Source: Metellina segmentata
Taxonomy: Eukaryota > Arthropoda > Arachnida > Araneae > Tetragnathidae
Assembly (NCBI GenBank): GCA_947359465.1
Contig: OX375875.1
Coordinates: forward strand, 19,574,958-19,638,957
DNA: 64,000 nt
Direction of reading: 5' to 3'
Every line of letters begins with the position of its first letter. Positions within the stretch are counted from its first letter, which is position 1. The notes under the pieces were generated by a model. That model saw only the letters and a program-made list of their open reading frames with translations. It was not told the origin of the DNA and searched no databases. The position numbers were made by a program, and so were the translations under genes. Positions 34,290 to 45,551 of this stretch are shown here, in pieces.

Positions 34290-35260
34290 ACGAAATTTGT
34301 GTCACCAACTTTTGATTGCATCCAATTTGTTTATGAACCAATTTTAAAAATAATTGTACTGTAAGAAAGAGAACATTCTGAGGTATACTGCGATATTTTA
34401 AAAATTAAAAACTAATAGTAATAGGATATAGGTATGACAGTTTAAGTTTTGTATCGGAAATTACGATCTGAAAGTTCCGAAAATTGTATGACCCACTTTT
34501 AATTGCATCGATTTTATTTATTAACCAAGTTAAAAAATAATTGTACCATAAGAAAGAGTGTAATGTAATGTATTCAGTGATGTTCTCAAATTAAAAAAGT
34601 AATGCTTTTTTTCTGTAGATATAACTGTTGTGACAAAAAGTAGCGAAAATATCCAAAGATTCCGAATTTTGTATCACCAACTTTTGATCGCATCCAATTT
34701 AATTATTAACCGATTTCAAAAATAATAGTACCGTAAGAAAGAGTACATTCTGAGGTATACTGCAATATTTTAAAAATTAAAAACTAATAGTAATAAGATA
34801 TAGATACGGCAGTTTAAAAAAAAGTAACAAAAATGTCCCGATTTTTCCCGAATTTCAAAAATATATTATCAAGAACCAAATTGAAATTAAAAAAAAACTC
34901 GACGAGCTACAAAAATTTACGTTGAGAGGTACTCTTAAAAAAAAACTCACGACTGAAGACTGAAAATTTGAATGTGTTTTGCTCACTCGCGGAAGAAATT
35001 TCACTTCTTCAACTTTAACACTTAATAAAACCTAAACTAATAGCCGCATCGGAAAATTTTTTTAATAATTATCCAGGGAATACGATGAAGAACAAAGCAT
35101 GTTAATTTCATTTTTTTCCGATCAGTACTTTCTCAGGAAACCGTCTAAGAATCGAGCTTAACAACACATTTTTCAATCCTGCGGCGGCGTCGGTAACTTT
35201 TTTTTTAACATAGAGAGATAGTAAAAAAGTTTCAAACACATACGCCTCACCGCGCGCGCG
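34290..35260 (-). repeat. Inverted copy of the 1.4-2.2 kb repeat, with a roughly 190-bp tandem
   Basis: Three tandem modules with CACCAACTTTTGATTGCATC / AACCAATTTTAAAAATAATT / GTAAGAAAGAG occur near 34299, 34488 and 34670. They are followed, on the minus strand upstream, by GGCTATTAGTTTAGG, CAGGAAACCGTCTAAGAATC and CCTGCGGCGGCG, matching 1395-2230. A (GC)n-like CGCGCGCGCGCG and an oligo-A tract are at about 35252-35286. Confidence 0.65.
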
Positions 35261-35329
35261 CGCGTCCGGTGCAAAAAAAAAAAAAAACACCTCCAACTCC
35301 TTTCGAGCGAACAACGAATGTAACTTATT

Positions 35330-35540
35330 CCTGTTCTTTTTGAGAACAGCACCCAACAGTATTCTTGATCGTATCAGAACACACAGGCACTGTCATTGTC
35401 TTTTTCAGAACATCACCCAACATTTGGTATTCTTGATCGTATCAGAACACAGGTATCGTGATTGTCTTTTTCAGAATAGCACCCAACATTTCGTATTCTT
35501 GATCCTATCAGAACACAGGCACTGTCATACATTGATATTC
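35330..35540. repeat. 66-68 bp tandem repeat, three copies
   Basis: TATTCTTGATCGTATCAGAA, CACAGGCACTGTCATTGTC and TTTTTCAGAACATCACCCAA repeat three times with small changes. The 69-codon open frame across it is a repeat by-product. Confidence 0.88.
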
Positions 35541-35689
35541 GTCCACTAGAACGATAGCAAACCGGACAACTGTTCTTATAACCTATCTGTGTTCGTTATG
35601 GTTATTTTGTTATTAAACATCCAATTTTGGCTCGATTCTCAAGAACGGCTGCTAAAAAATACCCACTAGTTCATAAGCATACACATGAT

Positions 35690-35905
35690 ACTTGATGAAA
35701 TAGAATAACAAGAAGAAACATCGATAGAGTGCTCGTGAATTCTATAAGTGACAATCGAATACAAAAATAACATCACTTTATTCGCTACAGAATACCGTAA
35801 GAATACAACACAGAAGTTGAGAAACGTTAGAAAAACTCTTTGGAGTTGGAATTGACAGATTTATCTCCCGAGGGTATTTGATTTTCATTGAAAAAATATG
35901 GCGAC
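35690..35905. repeat. Dispersed repeat R2, third copy
   Basis: GAAACATCGATAGAGTGCTC, GTGAATTCTATAAGTGACAA, TTCGCTACAGAATACCGTAA and CAGAAGTTGAGAAACGTTAG match the two copies at 32.9-33.7 kb in the same orientation. Confidence 0.65.
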
Positions 35906-36394
35906 TGAAAAGGATATTCTTCAATTGAAAAACGAGATGTATAGCTCAAGTCTTCCCAATCTTTCAACAGAAGTTCAGGGCATGCATGACTTGTAGTGAA
36001 GAGTGGATTTCCGTAATACGATTTACAGGAAAGGAGATAACTTTACGTTGATTGGATTGGCAGAAAAGAAAATTCGATTTAAACTCTAAGCGTTGTGGCA
36101 ACTCTTGAATTTTCTGGCTAGATTCAGTGTTGAAATTCCGTCGTAATTCATTTTGGATTTTGGTGTTTCTGCGGTTACGTACTGAGAAAGGACACGGTGG
36201 TTCCAAAGTTTTATAATTAGAGCCACCGTATCTAATTCGATTTTCTACGTTGTAATGATCCGCGGAAGAGTTCTGATTTGGGTAGAGGACGATCCTTTAT
36301 TACTTTCTCGCTGAAAAGAAGATACTTCAACAGCAAGGTCTCAATTTAAATAATTACAGCCAAAGAATAATTGCCAATTACAGTCAAACAAATA
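35906..36394. other. No gene supported
   Basis: A minus frame of 80 codons (35964-36206) has no recognised domain. Confidence 0.35.
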
Positions 36395-36475
36395 CTTCAC
36401 TCACTGCCTCGTACTGTAGCATTACAACTGACGATTGGCGTCGGTCCGGGATCATTCCAGATGACTTAACATATG
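36395..36475 (-). mobile_element. SINE family 1 fragment
   Basis: CTCGTACTGTAGCATTACAA and GGCGTCGGTCCGGGATCATT match the tail and adjacent body on the minus strand. Confidence 0.6.
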
Positions 36476-36772
36476 ATAGCTTATTAGTAAAATTATGCTT
36501 TGCAAACAAATGGCAAAGAACATATAAAAGAAAATCTAACATAGTTAGAACTATTTGTATTTTAAATTCCTTCCAACACATTAATCTACAGCTTCACAAA
36601 CTTTCTGCAATTATTCGCGTAATTCATATAAATTGCCTGTTGTAAGTTATTGGAATAGTTAATGAACAATACGGCATGACGTTATCACCAAATTATTCTC
36701 TCATTCAATAGCTGATTGGAGAAAGACAAATAGATTTGTCTTCATGTTTACAAATAGGTGGCTTCATACATA

Positions 36773-37733
36773 CAGTGGAACCTCATTATAATGGCCCCTT
36801 TTATAATGGACAGTGAGCTGTGAAAGACCATTTCAATTTTAGTATTCAATATGTTGGACAGTCGGCAAATGAAATTGTGTTTGCTTATTATGAATTCCCC
36901 CCTCCCTTAAAGCACTTCCGTCAGTTATTAAAAAAATAAGCAGCTAACAAACCCAACAAAATTTTCTTTTCCAAACCAATTAATGTAAGTAATCAACATG
37001 ATCAGAAATCAACAAAGAACGACAGTAATCGGCAATTAACAACCTTCGTGTTCTAAAGATTAATGCAGTGTATACGTACACATCTTTTTCAATTTGAAGG
37101 CTGTTTTTTATTTGAGATATAATAAACACTTTTATAGCTAACTACGAGCCGCGGTAGCTCAGTCAGTAGAGCGTCGGGCTCGCATCAGAAGGGTTGTGGG
37201 TTCTGTCCTCGGCAGAGCCTGCAATTCTGATGATTGCGAGATCGGCGCTTCGACCTGGCTAAAGACCGTCGTGTTCACTAATGGTGACTGGGGCACGTTA
37301 AATAGGTCGTGGTCACAAAGTCCCCCATGTTCCCATACCAAATCAATACCTCAGGGGGTATTTGATCAGTGGGTTATCGGACTCTGATTGGGATCTAAAT
37401 TGCGATATGTGTGAGTGAATGGATGTATGAAAGGGACCTTCCTGTAAAACTGATGTGTCATGTATGTCGAGCAAAGTCGGACTTCCTCCCAATGGGGCTC
37501 AATAACATGGAAGGCGCACCCCCTCGCCTCTCGCCGTCTTCGACGGGCCTGGCACTCCTCTGGTCTGCCAGTGTAGGCATAAGAAACAAAAAAAACATAG
37601 CTAACTACTGTACTTTTATTGATGTACACCCTGTTGCATTACACCTCTATAAAAATTATTATTTATAAACTAGACTTTCATTAAAACGGACAACATTCAG
37701 CCCCTATTAGTCCTTTATAATGAGCTTCTATTG
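36773..37733. mobile_element. Tigger/pogo-like MITE with nested SINE
   Basis: TA at 36771-36772, then left end CAGTGGAACCTCATTATAA; the right end is TTATAATGAGCTTCTATTG, followed by TA at 37734-37735. The ends are inverted repeats with three differences over the first 19 bp and match the CAGT(G)GAACCTC.TTATAA pattern of Tigger/pogo elements. A GGACAGTGAGCTG / GGACAACATTCAG pair extends the symmetry inward. Removing the nested SINE and one target repeat leaves about 500 bp with no transposase. Confidence 0.82.
37146..37596 (+). mobile_element. SINE family 2 with perfect 12-bp target duplication
   Basis: Flanked by ATAGCTAACTAC at 37134-37145 and 37597-37608. The head GAGCCGCGGTAGCTCAGTCA contains a tRNA-like A box (TAGCTCAGTCAGTAGAGC) and a degenerate B box (GGGTTCTGTCC). 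The body includes GACGGGCCTGGCACTCCTCT and the element ends in ATAAGAAACAAAAAAAAC. About 451 bp, unrelated to SINE family 1 in its body. Inserted within the Tigger-like element, so younger than it. Confidence 0.9.
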
Positions 37734-37860
37734 TACTTTGAATTTTTCAATAGTAAATCATACTTAGGTTGCTAATAATGAAATCAAAATGGAAAAGTTC
37801 GGGGAACAATAAAAGCTATATTTATTGTATGAGTAGAGTAACAAATAGAGGATGTAGAGA

Positions 37861-38025
37861 GTTAATAAACGTCTTACACTGGAGGAATACGACGGGCTAT
37901 TAGTGAGGGTTCGGGATCAGTCCCGAAGAGAAGATAAAAGGACAGCGCCTGGAATTGATTTAAACCTTAGTCAGATGTTGAGAACAACACATGAGCTCCT
38001 CCAAAACTTCACACAGCGCAAAATT
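37861..38025 (-). mobile_element. SINE family 1, headless diverged copy
   Basis: TAATAAACGTCTTACACTGG, ACGACGGGCTATTAGTGAGG, GATCAGTCCCGAAGAGAAG and CATGAGCTCCTCCAAAACTT follow the family order on the minus strand. Confidence 0.7.
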
Positions 38026-38029
38026 GGGG

Positions 38030-38170
38030 ACTTTTGAAGCAACTACAGATACCTGCACCTATCCCGTGCGCGTATTTAGAAACCCTGGCGCTTCCAGCAC
38101 AAACGGAAATACGTCATATACATAGATGCGCAGACGCGCCCGCGCAAGCTAACCCTCGCGCCAGCATACA
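38030..38170. other. GC-richer segment at the edge of the satellite-like array
   Basis: Contains GCGCAGACGCGCCCGCGCAA and ACCGCCACGCCGTTGACGAG, clearly richer in CpG than its surroundings. No gene recognised. Confidence 0.4.
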
Positions 38171-38174
38171 CCGC

Positions 38175-40060
38175 CACGCCGTTGACGAGTCATTTCACAG
38201 TGAACTGGTCTCATGTACTTTTTATTTAATTTTAACTAATAGAATCTTTTCTTGGTGAAAAATATAATCTACTTAACAATTGCAACATGTCCATGCACAC
38301 ATGATAAAGGAATTACCATTTTTTTTAGAGGTTTTGTGTTTACTTACACTGCCATGTCAACATTATTCAGACAGGTGATTTTGACATGCTTTCATGTAAC
38401 TTTCATTTAATTCTTTGTAATAAACTCCTTCCAAGTTATACAAAAGAAAGAACACAGTAAAAGAAAGTTAATTAAAGCCAAAATATTTTGGAAAAAACAA
38501 AAAAATAAAAGTTCTGGGTCTCATAAGAGTTTGTTCACCTTCGTCAATGCATTTGCACTGAGTACTTGTTTCATGTACTTTTTAATTAATTCTAACTTTT
38601 TTAAATGTTTTCTGGGTGAAAAAGTGAAAGCATTTACGATTTCCAACCTGTCAATGCAAAGGGAATCAAGAAATTATAACTTTTTAGAGTTTTGTGTTTG
38701 ATTCTAATATGCTCTGTTACCATTGTCAAGGCAGGTGATTTTGACATGTTTACATGAAACTTTCATTTAATTCTATGTAATAATCTCTTTCCGAGACAAA
38801 GAACACAATAAAACCAAGTTATTCATGCAAAAAATTGTGTAAAAACAATAAATAAAAATTCTAGGTGTGAAAGTGTCTGTGCATCTTTGTCGAAGCATTT
38901 CACCTAGAACTTGTTTTCATGCACTTTTTAAATAATTCAATGTTTTTCTTGGTCAAAAACACAAACTATTGGATAATTGCAACGTATCAATTAAAGGAAT
39001 GAGGAAAGTAGTCGTTTTTAGAGGTTTTGTGTGTATTTTAAATTGGATGTGTTAACATTATGAAGGCACCTGCTTTTGACATGTTTCCTTGCAACTTTAT
39101 ACTAATTCTATGTAATAAACTATTTACAAAATATACAAAAGAAAGAACATAATAAATTCAACTTATAGATGCAAAAATATTTTGGAAAAAAACAATTAAT
39201 AAAAATTTTAGGTCTGGATGTGTGTGTTCAGCTTTGTCGATGCATTTCACTGTGGACTTGTTTCATGTACTTTTTACATAATTCCAACTTTCTAACCGTT
39301 TTGTTTGTGAAAAACAGAAAGTATTTATCATTTGCAACCTGTCCAAGCAAAAGAAATCAAGAAATTGGCACTTTTTGAATGTTTTATGTGTCTTTCTAAC
39401 ATGCTGTGTTAACATCATGGAGACAACTCATTCTGACATGTTTACATGAACCTTTGTGTTAATTCTAATTAATAAACTATTTCCAAGGTATATAAAACAA
39501 AGTACACAATAAAAGAGACTTATTGATGCAAAAATATTATGGATAAAAACATTTATAAAAATTTGGGTTATGAATGTGTCTGTTTAACTTTGTCGAAGCA
39601 GTTCACTGTGTAGTTTTTTCATGCAACTTTTGGTTATTTCCTACAATTAAACTTATTTGTTGGTACATAATTCAAAGTAAACACAGATACGAATTTATAA
39701 ATGTTCAAAGAAACATGAATGAAGCTTTTTTTTAAAAATTGGCTCTGAAAGTACTTTGTTGACCCAGTTCACCGTTAACATTTTGACACTCATCCTTTAG
39801 TGAAATTCAAGTGTTAATGTTTTTTCTTTGTAAAAAGGTGAAACTATTAATAAAAACAAACTTTTGCATCCCAAAAGTAAAAAGAAGTAAGCATTTTTAA
39901 AGACGTTGTGTGTGAAAATGTGTATGCAGCTTTGTGAAAGGGTTGCACCGTGAACTTTTCCCACTCATCTTTTAGTAAATTTGAATTAATAATGGTTTTT
40001 CTTGGTGAAAAAGTGAAAGTAATAATTAAGGCATTTGAAATCGTCAACGGCCACCTTCAC
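38175..40060. repeat. Satellite-like tandem array, about 343-361 bp, five to six units
   Basis: The phrase TTGTTTCATGTACTTTTTAA (variants) recurs at about 38205, 38566, 38909, 39257 and 39613, each time followed by TTTCTTGGTGAAAAA, GTGTTAACATTATGAAGGCA (variants), TTTTGACATGTTTACATG and ACAAAGAACACAATAAAA. The last two units are shortened to about 165-180 bp. Divergence between units is high, so this is an old array rather than a homogenised satellite. Confidence 0.82.
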
Positions 40061-40325
40061 CTTGCTTAACACGTACCTTTTGCATCTAGAAGAATTCTTG
40101 CTTTTTCGGAAGTAGAAAAAGCATACTTTGTCAAAAATGCTCTTAATTTTCTGCCATTTTGAATGCTTAACAAAATTCAAAAAACACTTTTTTCCCCGAG
40201 TACTAGCTGAAATTCGATCTATCAAACAACATGAAACATTGGACAAGTAAAGTAGACAACATTTCACTTTCGCGATGCAATGTCATCTAGCGCCAAAAAC
40301 GGGGCGAACTTTTGTATCCAATATA

Positions 40326-40856
40326 CACTACATGGACAACGCAGAAATTCGAAGGAGGATCCAGGAGTGGAGTTGTTTTCCTCGTTAGGAACAGGCCCAT
40401 TGCTTTATGTAGCTGGTACCATGAACGCTGACGTGTACCTTGACGTTCTGGATCATTCAGCCTTGCCTACACTATGGTAACATTCTTCCAACAGGATCGA
40501 GCTGCATGTCATACTGCAAAACCTGAGTTGGACTGGTTTCCTGAAAAGTAGGTGAATTCGCTTGACTGACCTGTTCAGATCCCCGATCTCAATCTGATTG
40601 AGCTATTGAAGGACAAACTGGAGCGACGAGTACGACATCACCTCGCAAGCCCATCTTCACAACAATCTCTTTTCACAGCTTTGCAAGATGTATGGCAAAC
40701 TATTCGTGCCCAGACTTACAGAGAATTTGTGGAAAGTATGCCTCGACGCGTTGCAGGTGTAATACAAGCTAAAGGAGGGCCTTCCCGTTACTAAATATAA
40801 TAATAAAGCACTTTTTCTGAAAAACATAGTGTTCAAATTCTTTTGTCCATATCGTG
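40326..40856 (+). mobile_element. Tc1-like deletion derivative with both ends
   Basis: TA at 40324-40325, left end CACTACATGGACAA; right end TTTTGTCCATATCGTG followed by TA at 40857-40858. Only the C-terminal part of the transposase remains (NADVYLDVLDHSALPTLW, then frame breaks, then SSQQSLFTALQDVW and PRRVAGVIQAKGGPSRY), with stop codons and frame changes. About 1 kb of the 5' coding region has been deleted. Same subfamily as 16207-16890. Confidence 0.85.
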
Positions 40857-42033
40857 TACATGATTCTTTGAGTAGAAGCGCATGAAAGTATAAGGAATAA
40901 AAGAATAATAGCATTTTAAAGAATATTTCAGCCCCCCCCCCCCTTCAAAATGATTAGACTGGAAATAAGCCGACTTTCAGATAGGACAATTCACACGTAG
41001 TTTTATTTACATTATCATCCTATTTTGTATGAAAGAATATTTTCTGAGAATTATCGACGAAGAATTTATTCTTTAAAAATAGATTCATAGATGTTTTGTG
41101 CTGCAGTATTTTTAATGCTTGAAAGATGAGAAGTTGCAAAGCCTCCAGAGAATGGCAAGGGTGGTATTTTTAGAAATTGTTAAGATGTAGTTTTAGCTTG
41201 CTTTTTAATACTGAAAAGAAATCGGATTTCCTTCGATGTGGCATTTCTTTGCGAATCAAAATTCCATCATTCATTGTTTGCTATAACAACGTAAGAGAAC
41301 ATTTCATGTCTCTCTACGAGAGGTCGTTTAAATATTTTCGAGTGTAACGTTTTTTTCATCAACATCATTTGCGAAATAATTTTCTGTGGACTGGTAAGTT
41401 TTTCTAATTTTCCTCGGTGTATTTAATTTTTTGAAAAACGGTGTTGATTTTTACTAGTAATTAGTGTTATAGGTATTCTGTAGTTGAGATTCATTTTGAG
41501 GTTATATATATAATTTCTAAAACAAGAGGAAATAATTCAAAACATAAAAACCAAAAGGAATTTATTGAAAATGAAAGTGTTGTTGGATCAGGGCGTCATC
41601 AGGGAGGATCCTGATCCCTAGAACACAATATGGTGTTTTCTACATATATATGAGTCGTAAAACGCTAAGAAATTGCTCATATGCTACCCCAAACACCATT
41701 AAAAGCAAATAAACAAAACAAAACATTAAAATAGGAATAGGAAAAATAGGAAAAATTAAATTAAAATAGGAAAAATTAAATCAAACCAGCAACAGCAGTC
41801 GGGAGACCGGCAACACCAAGCCAGAAGATCGCATCAAATTCCGCTACCCACGTCAACAAAATACCAACACCAATGACTCGGAAAAAACTACGAAATAGAA
41901 TTAGTAATCGGTTGCGTACTTGTAGATAACAACAAATCCCATTCTTATTTCTTCATTACTTTTCTTGAAAGATTTATTTGTGAGAAGTGAGTTTTATAGA
42001 AATAAGATATTAAAAAAATAATAAAAACCCACT

Positions 42034-42067
<34 letters not shown>

Positions 42068-43491
42068 TGAGCATAAACTGCAACTATCTCTGACAGGTAA
42101 GTATTTACAAAACCTAAAATTAATAAAAATATTAAGACAGTTATATACAGCAATTCATGCATCCACCAAGCCCTTCAAAGACATATTTTTGGCCAACTAA
42201 AACTGATTGCTGCTGGGTGCCCAATGAAAATATAGTCCAAGAAGAGAGTTCCAGTTCCTTTAACATCATCTGTATCAGGACGAAAATACAATATAGATGA
42301 AAAGGTTGACAAACAACTGCAGAAAATAGTTATTGTAGGCTCAAATAAACTTTAAATTTAGATTTTAAAAGTTAATCTTTAAATAAAAGTTTTGCAAAGC
42401 AAATTTATTTATTATTTCATAGCCACAAAAATCAACCTTCTCATTTTTAAAACACAACAAGTACATGAACTGCTCATTCTAGAAAACAAATATGATACAT
42501 GTGTTAATTGTGGTTTATCAGGTATGGCCTATTTAATCTACCGAATAAAAAATATAACAAATCACTTAACCTAATCAGTGGCAACACTCTATTACCCTTA
42601 GTATCACTTTTATAGCTTATTTTGCAAGAGAAAAGTATTAGCTTTAATTTGATACCAAGATCAGCCCAATTGGTTGAAAAATAAGTAACACTGGAAGATC
42701 TTTTTAAAATGGTACCAAAAGTACAAATTAAAAATCTTGCAAAAATCAATTAAATTTTTGATGAAAAAATCTGAAAAAATTAATTTAATATTATCTTATA
42801 GGGTAAATTAATAAAAAAAATTTGAAAAAGAACAAAGACATGATGGTACAGCCGAATGTTAAAATCGGGTGATTTCACATGGAATGACCCACATGCGATC
42901 TAAAATATTTTCCCTTAACATCCAATACCCAGTTCATTTAAAAAACGCCGAATAGCCTATTCACTGTTACTGTATTATTCTAAGTTTCATAAAAATATGT
43001 TTATACCTTTTCTCTCACAGACATTTATATAGACACGAAACGTGTAACTATTAATTTTGATATAAAGTGATTTTCAATAAATCCATTTCAATGAAAATCG
43101 AATTGGACAAATACACTCCTCTTCAATTTTCTTATTACATAGAAGATGTACACTATATTATACCTTTTTTAAATAACTTGCAAAATAATGAACTGCTAAT
43201 CTTTTGTATCTGATCAAAATTTTTGTATGGAAACTGGAAGGATATACTAGTTAATTTCGTTATTCATTTGCAAACATTGAATTTCGCAATCAATAAACTG
43301 CTTTAACTTTGCAAAGAAAGGGTGATTGAGCATTATAGGAAGCTTTGCTTGGCATTATTCATGACAAGTATCGTCTTTTATTTACGTTGACTACTTGTAA
43401 ATATTTCTGACCCTTATTTAAGTTTTAACTATGCCAATGAAGATATAGTATATTCTAAATACAAAGCTGTGTGCATAAGTGTAAAATAAAT
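40857..43491. other. Long AT-rich stretch with microsatellites
   Basis: No gene supported. It contains an oligo-C tract near 40932 and an (AG)n microsatellite at 42037-42064. The segment 41520-41880 has a higher-GC patch (GGATCAGGGCGTCATCAGGG and CAGCAACAGCAGTCGGGAGA) that could be an unrecognised repeat. Confidence 0.45.
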
Positions 43492-43549
43492 CCTGTTATT
43501 GGTTATGTATGGATACGAGTGAAGGTATACATACATAACCAATAATAGG
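43492..43549. repeat. Hairpin with 20-bp arms
   Basis: CCTGTTATTGGTTATGTATG at 43492-43511 is the reverse complement, with one mismatch, of CATACATAACCAATAATAGG at 43530-43549; the loop is 18 bp. It could be a MITE relic or a small hairpin RNA source. No flanking target duplication seen. Confidence 0.8.
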
Positions 43550-44584
43550 ATAGGATTATAGTTCGCAGTTATATGTTTGTGAAGACGCAAAATAAAATAA
43601 TCTTCGTATCAGAAGTTTTGTGAAAGAGATGCAACGAAAAGTGCAATCTAACAGAAAGAGTGTATCCAGATAAATGACATAGTATCAAAGTGTAGGTTCT
43701 CTTCCGTTAAAATTGTTGCTTGATTTTAACTATAACTTAATTTACCTCCTTTTGGGGTAGCAATTTTTTTTGTTTAACAATGGAAAATCTAAATTGGGCA
43801 AGGTAGAGGTAGATAGTTGAATTTTTGTCTCACTAAAGCTACGAAACTTGATGTTAAATTTAATAAGAAAGATTTTGTTCAAATTTCTAGTTGATTGTTA
43901 ATGACAAAAACAAAATTCCATGTCCTTGTTACAACGAAACTATAAGCAATTTTTAAGTCTAATAAACCAATGAAAATCCAAAATTCCATTTTTTTGCAAA
44001 CTTTACTGCCGTGAAACTTAATAAAAGATGCCAGGAAGCCGAAGACTTTCTGACTATCTTTTGACATAAAACAGTATTCTAAAATTGATACTCAGGTAAA
44101 TCTTGACATAAAACTTTTACTCTATGTATAAAATTCACTGATATGAAAATTCAAACATTTCTCAAGTCATGTGATCCATATTTCCGGTGATCGCTTAAGT
44201 AAGCCATAATAAGGTGCAACACTCAGCTGTTTGCTTGAAGTACTCTTCTCTATCCCTAATGAAATTGAGAAACCAACCTAATCTTACAAATGCTCATGTA
44301 AAATTGTCAGAGCCCCACAAAAAGGATTACCTATAAGGTTGCAAGAACATCTCTGTTTTAAAGAGAACATATCCTCTTTTTCCGTTTAGATCTTTTTACT
44401 CTCTTTTTTAAGTAGGATCTTTATATGTCCTATTTGTTTCCATGGTTCACGTTTTGTTCTCTTTGTTCATTATTTCGTATTACGTTAAAAAATATATTTC
44501 ACGTTTAAAACTTTATGCTCTAATATATTCACAATGCTTACTATATCGTTATGTAGACCACAGCTATTCAAATATGTACTAGAT
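43550..44584. other. AT-rich stretch, no gene seen
   Basis: Nothing recognised; a 62-codon minus frame at 43879-44067 has no domain. Confidence 0.4.
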
Positions 44585-44744
44585 CTAGTTCATTGAACGA
44601 AAATCGTACGTATTATTAAAACGCATCAACGTATAATAAGTAGTTCAACCTCTAGTGTAAATTGAGCTCCATGTTAAAACATCTCATTAGGAGATCGAAT
44701 AGATACCTAATGAGAATTTAGATTAGTGTTGGAATAATAAGAAT

Positions 44745-45551
44745 AAGAAATAACGTTCTTAGTACATCATAATGAATAGTAAGAAATAGTGTTCTTATTA
44801 TATCGGAATGAATAGTACGAAATAGCATTCGTATTATATCAGAATGAATAGTACGAAACTAGGGGGCCCGCCCCCTGCTCGCCAACCCCCGAGGATTGCT
44901 TCGCAATTCTCATTGGTTCTCTGCGCGAACATATGCTCGCTTCGCTCGCATCAATGAAGACACGTGTCCTAGCAGAAGGGATTGATTACAAAATATATTC
45001 CAAAAAAATATTTTTCAAATCTAAATTTGTTGTATTGCATAAAAGATATATACAGTACCTCTGGAATCAGAATTTAAATGAAAACTTTGAGCAAATTTTT
45101 ACTCGCAATGTGAGCGCTGCTTTGGAAATTGAATACCCAGCATGTTGTTTGTGTGTACATTTCCCCAGTACTCGAGCCACCCATACACTTTTTGACTGAG
45201 TTTGTTGTCGAAAGTTGTAGTGCACGCGTCTTGTACTATAATTGTTAGCCTTGAAAAGGACCGTTTTTTAAATAGCCCTGAAAAGATCCTCCGCTTTCTT
45301 AGATTTCTATTACAAACCGCAACAGCTCGTCTAAAATTCATTTTTTTTTCAATAAAATTTCATCCGATAACGCTATAGATTCAAATGACTCGCGAGGCTC
45401 CTAGTAAACAAACAATCGCACAATGTTGCCAAATATATATAGATAGCATTCGTATTATATCAGAATGAATAGTACAAAATAGCATTCGTATTATATCAGA
45501 ATGAATAGTACAAAATAGCATTCGTATTATATCAGAATGAATAGTAAGACG
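44745..45551. repeat. 36-bp tandem repeat split by a Helitron
   Basis: Unit GTATTATATCAGAATGAATA plus GTACGAAATAGCATTC, about six copies: some at 44745-44858 and the rest at 45444-45551. Copy 1 of R1 holds essentially one such unit, so the expansion is specific to this copy. It predates the Helitron, which lies inside one unit. Confidence 0.88.
44859..45443 (-). mobile_element. Short non-autonomous Helitron, clean A|T insertion
   Basis: On the minus strand it starts TCTATATATATTTGGCAACA at 45443 and ends at CTAG (44859-44862), preceded by the hairpin GGGGGCGGGCCCCC. Flanks on the minus strand are A before and T after, as expected for Helitrons. Interior words such as GCGTTATCGGATGAAATTTT and AAAGTGTATGGGTGGCTCGA match the element at 21422-22932, so it is a deletion derivative of the same family. 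It carries an 80-codon remnant frame (45099-45341) and no Rep/helicase. Confidence 0.85.

Noticed and set aside
37146..37220. Possible functional tRNA gene (TAGCTCAGTCAGTAGAGC)
   Set aside because: It is the head of a SINE with target duplication, with a degenerate B box and no matching acceptor stem.
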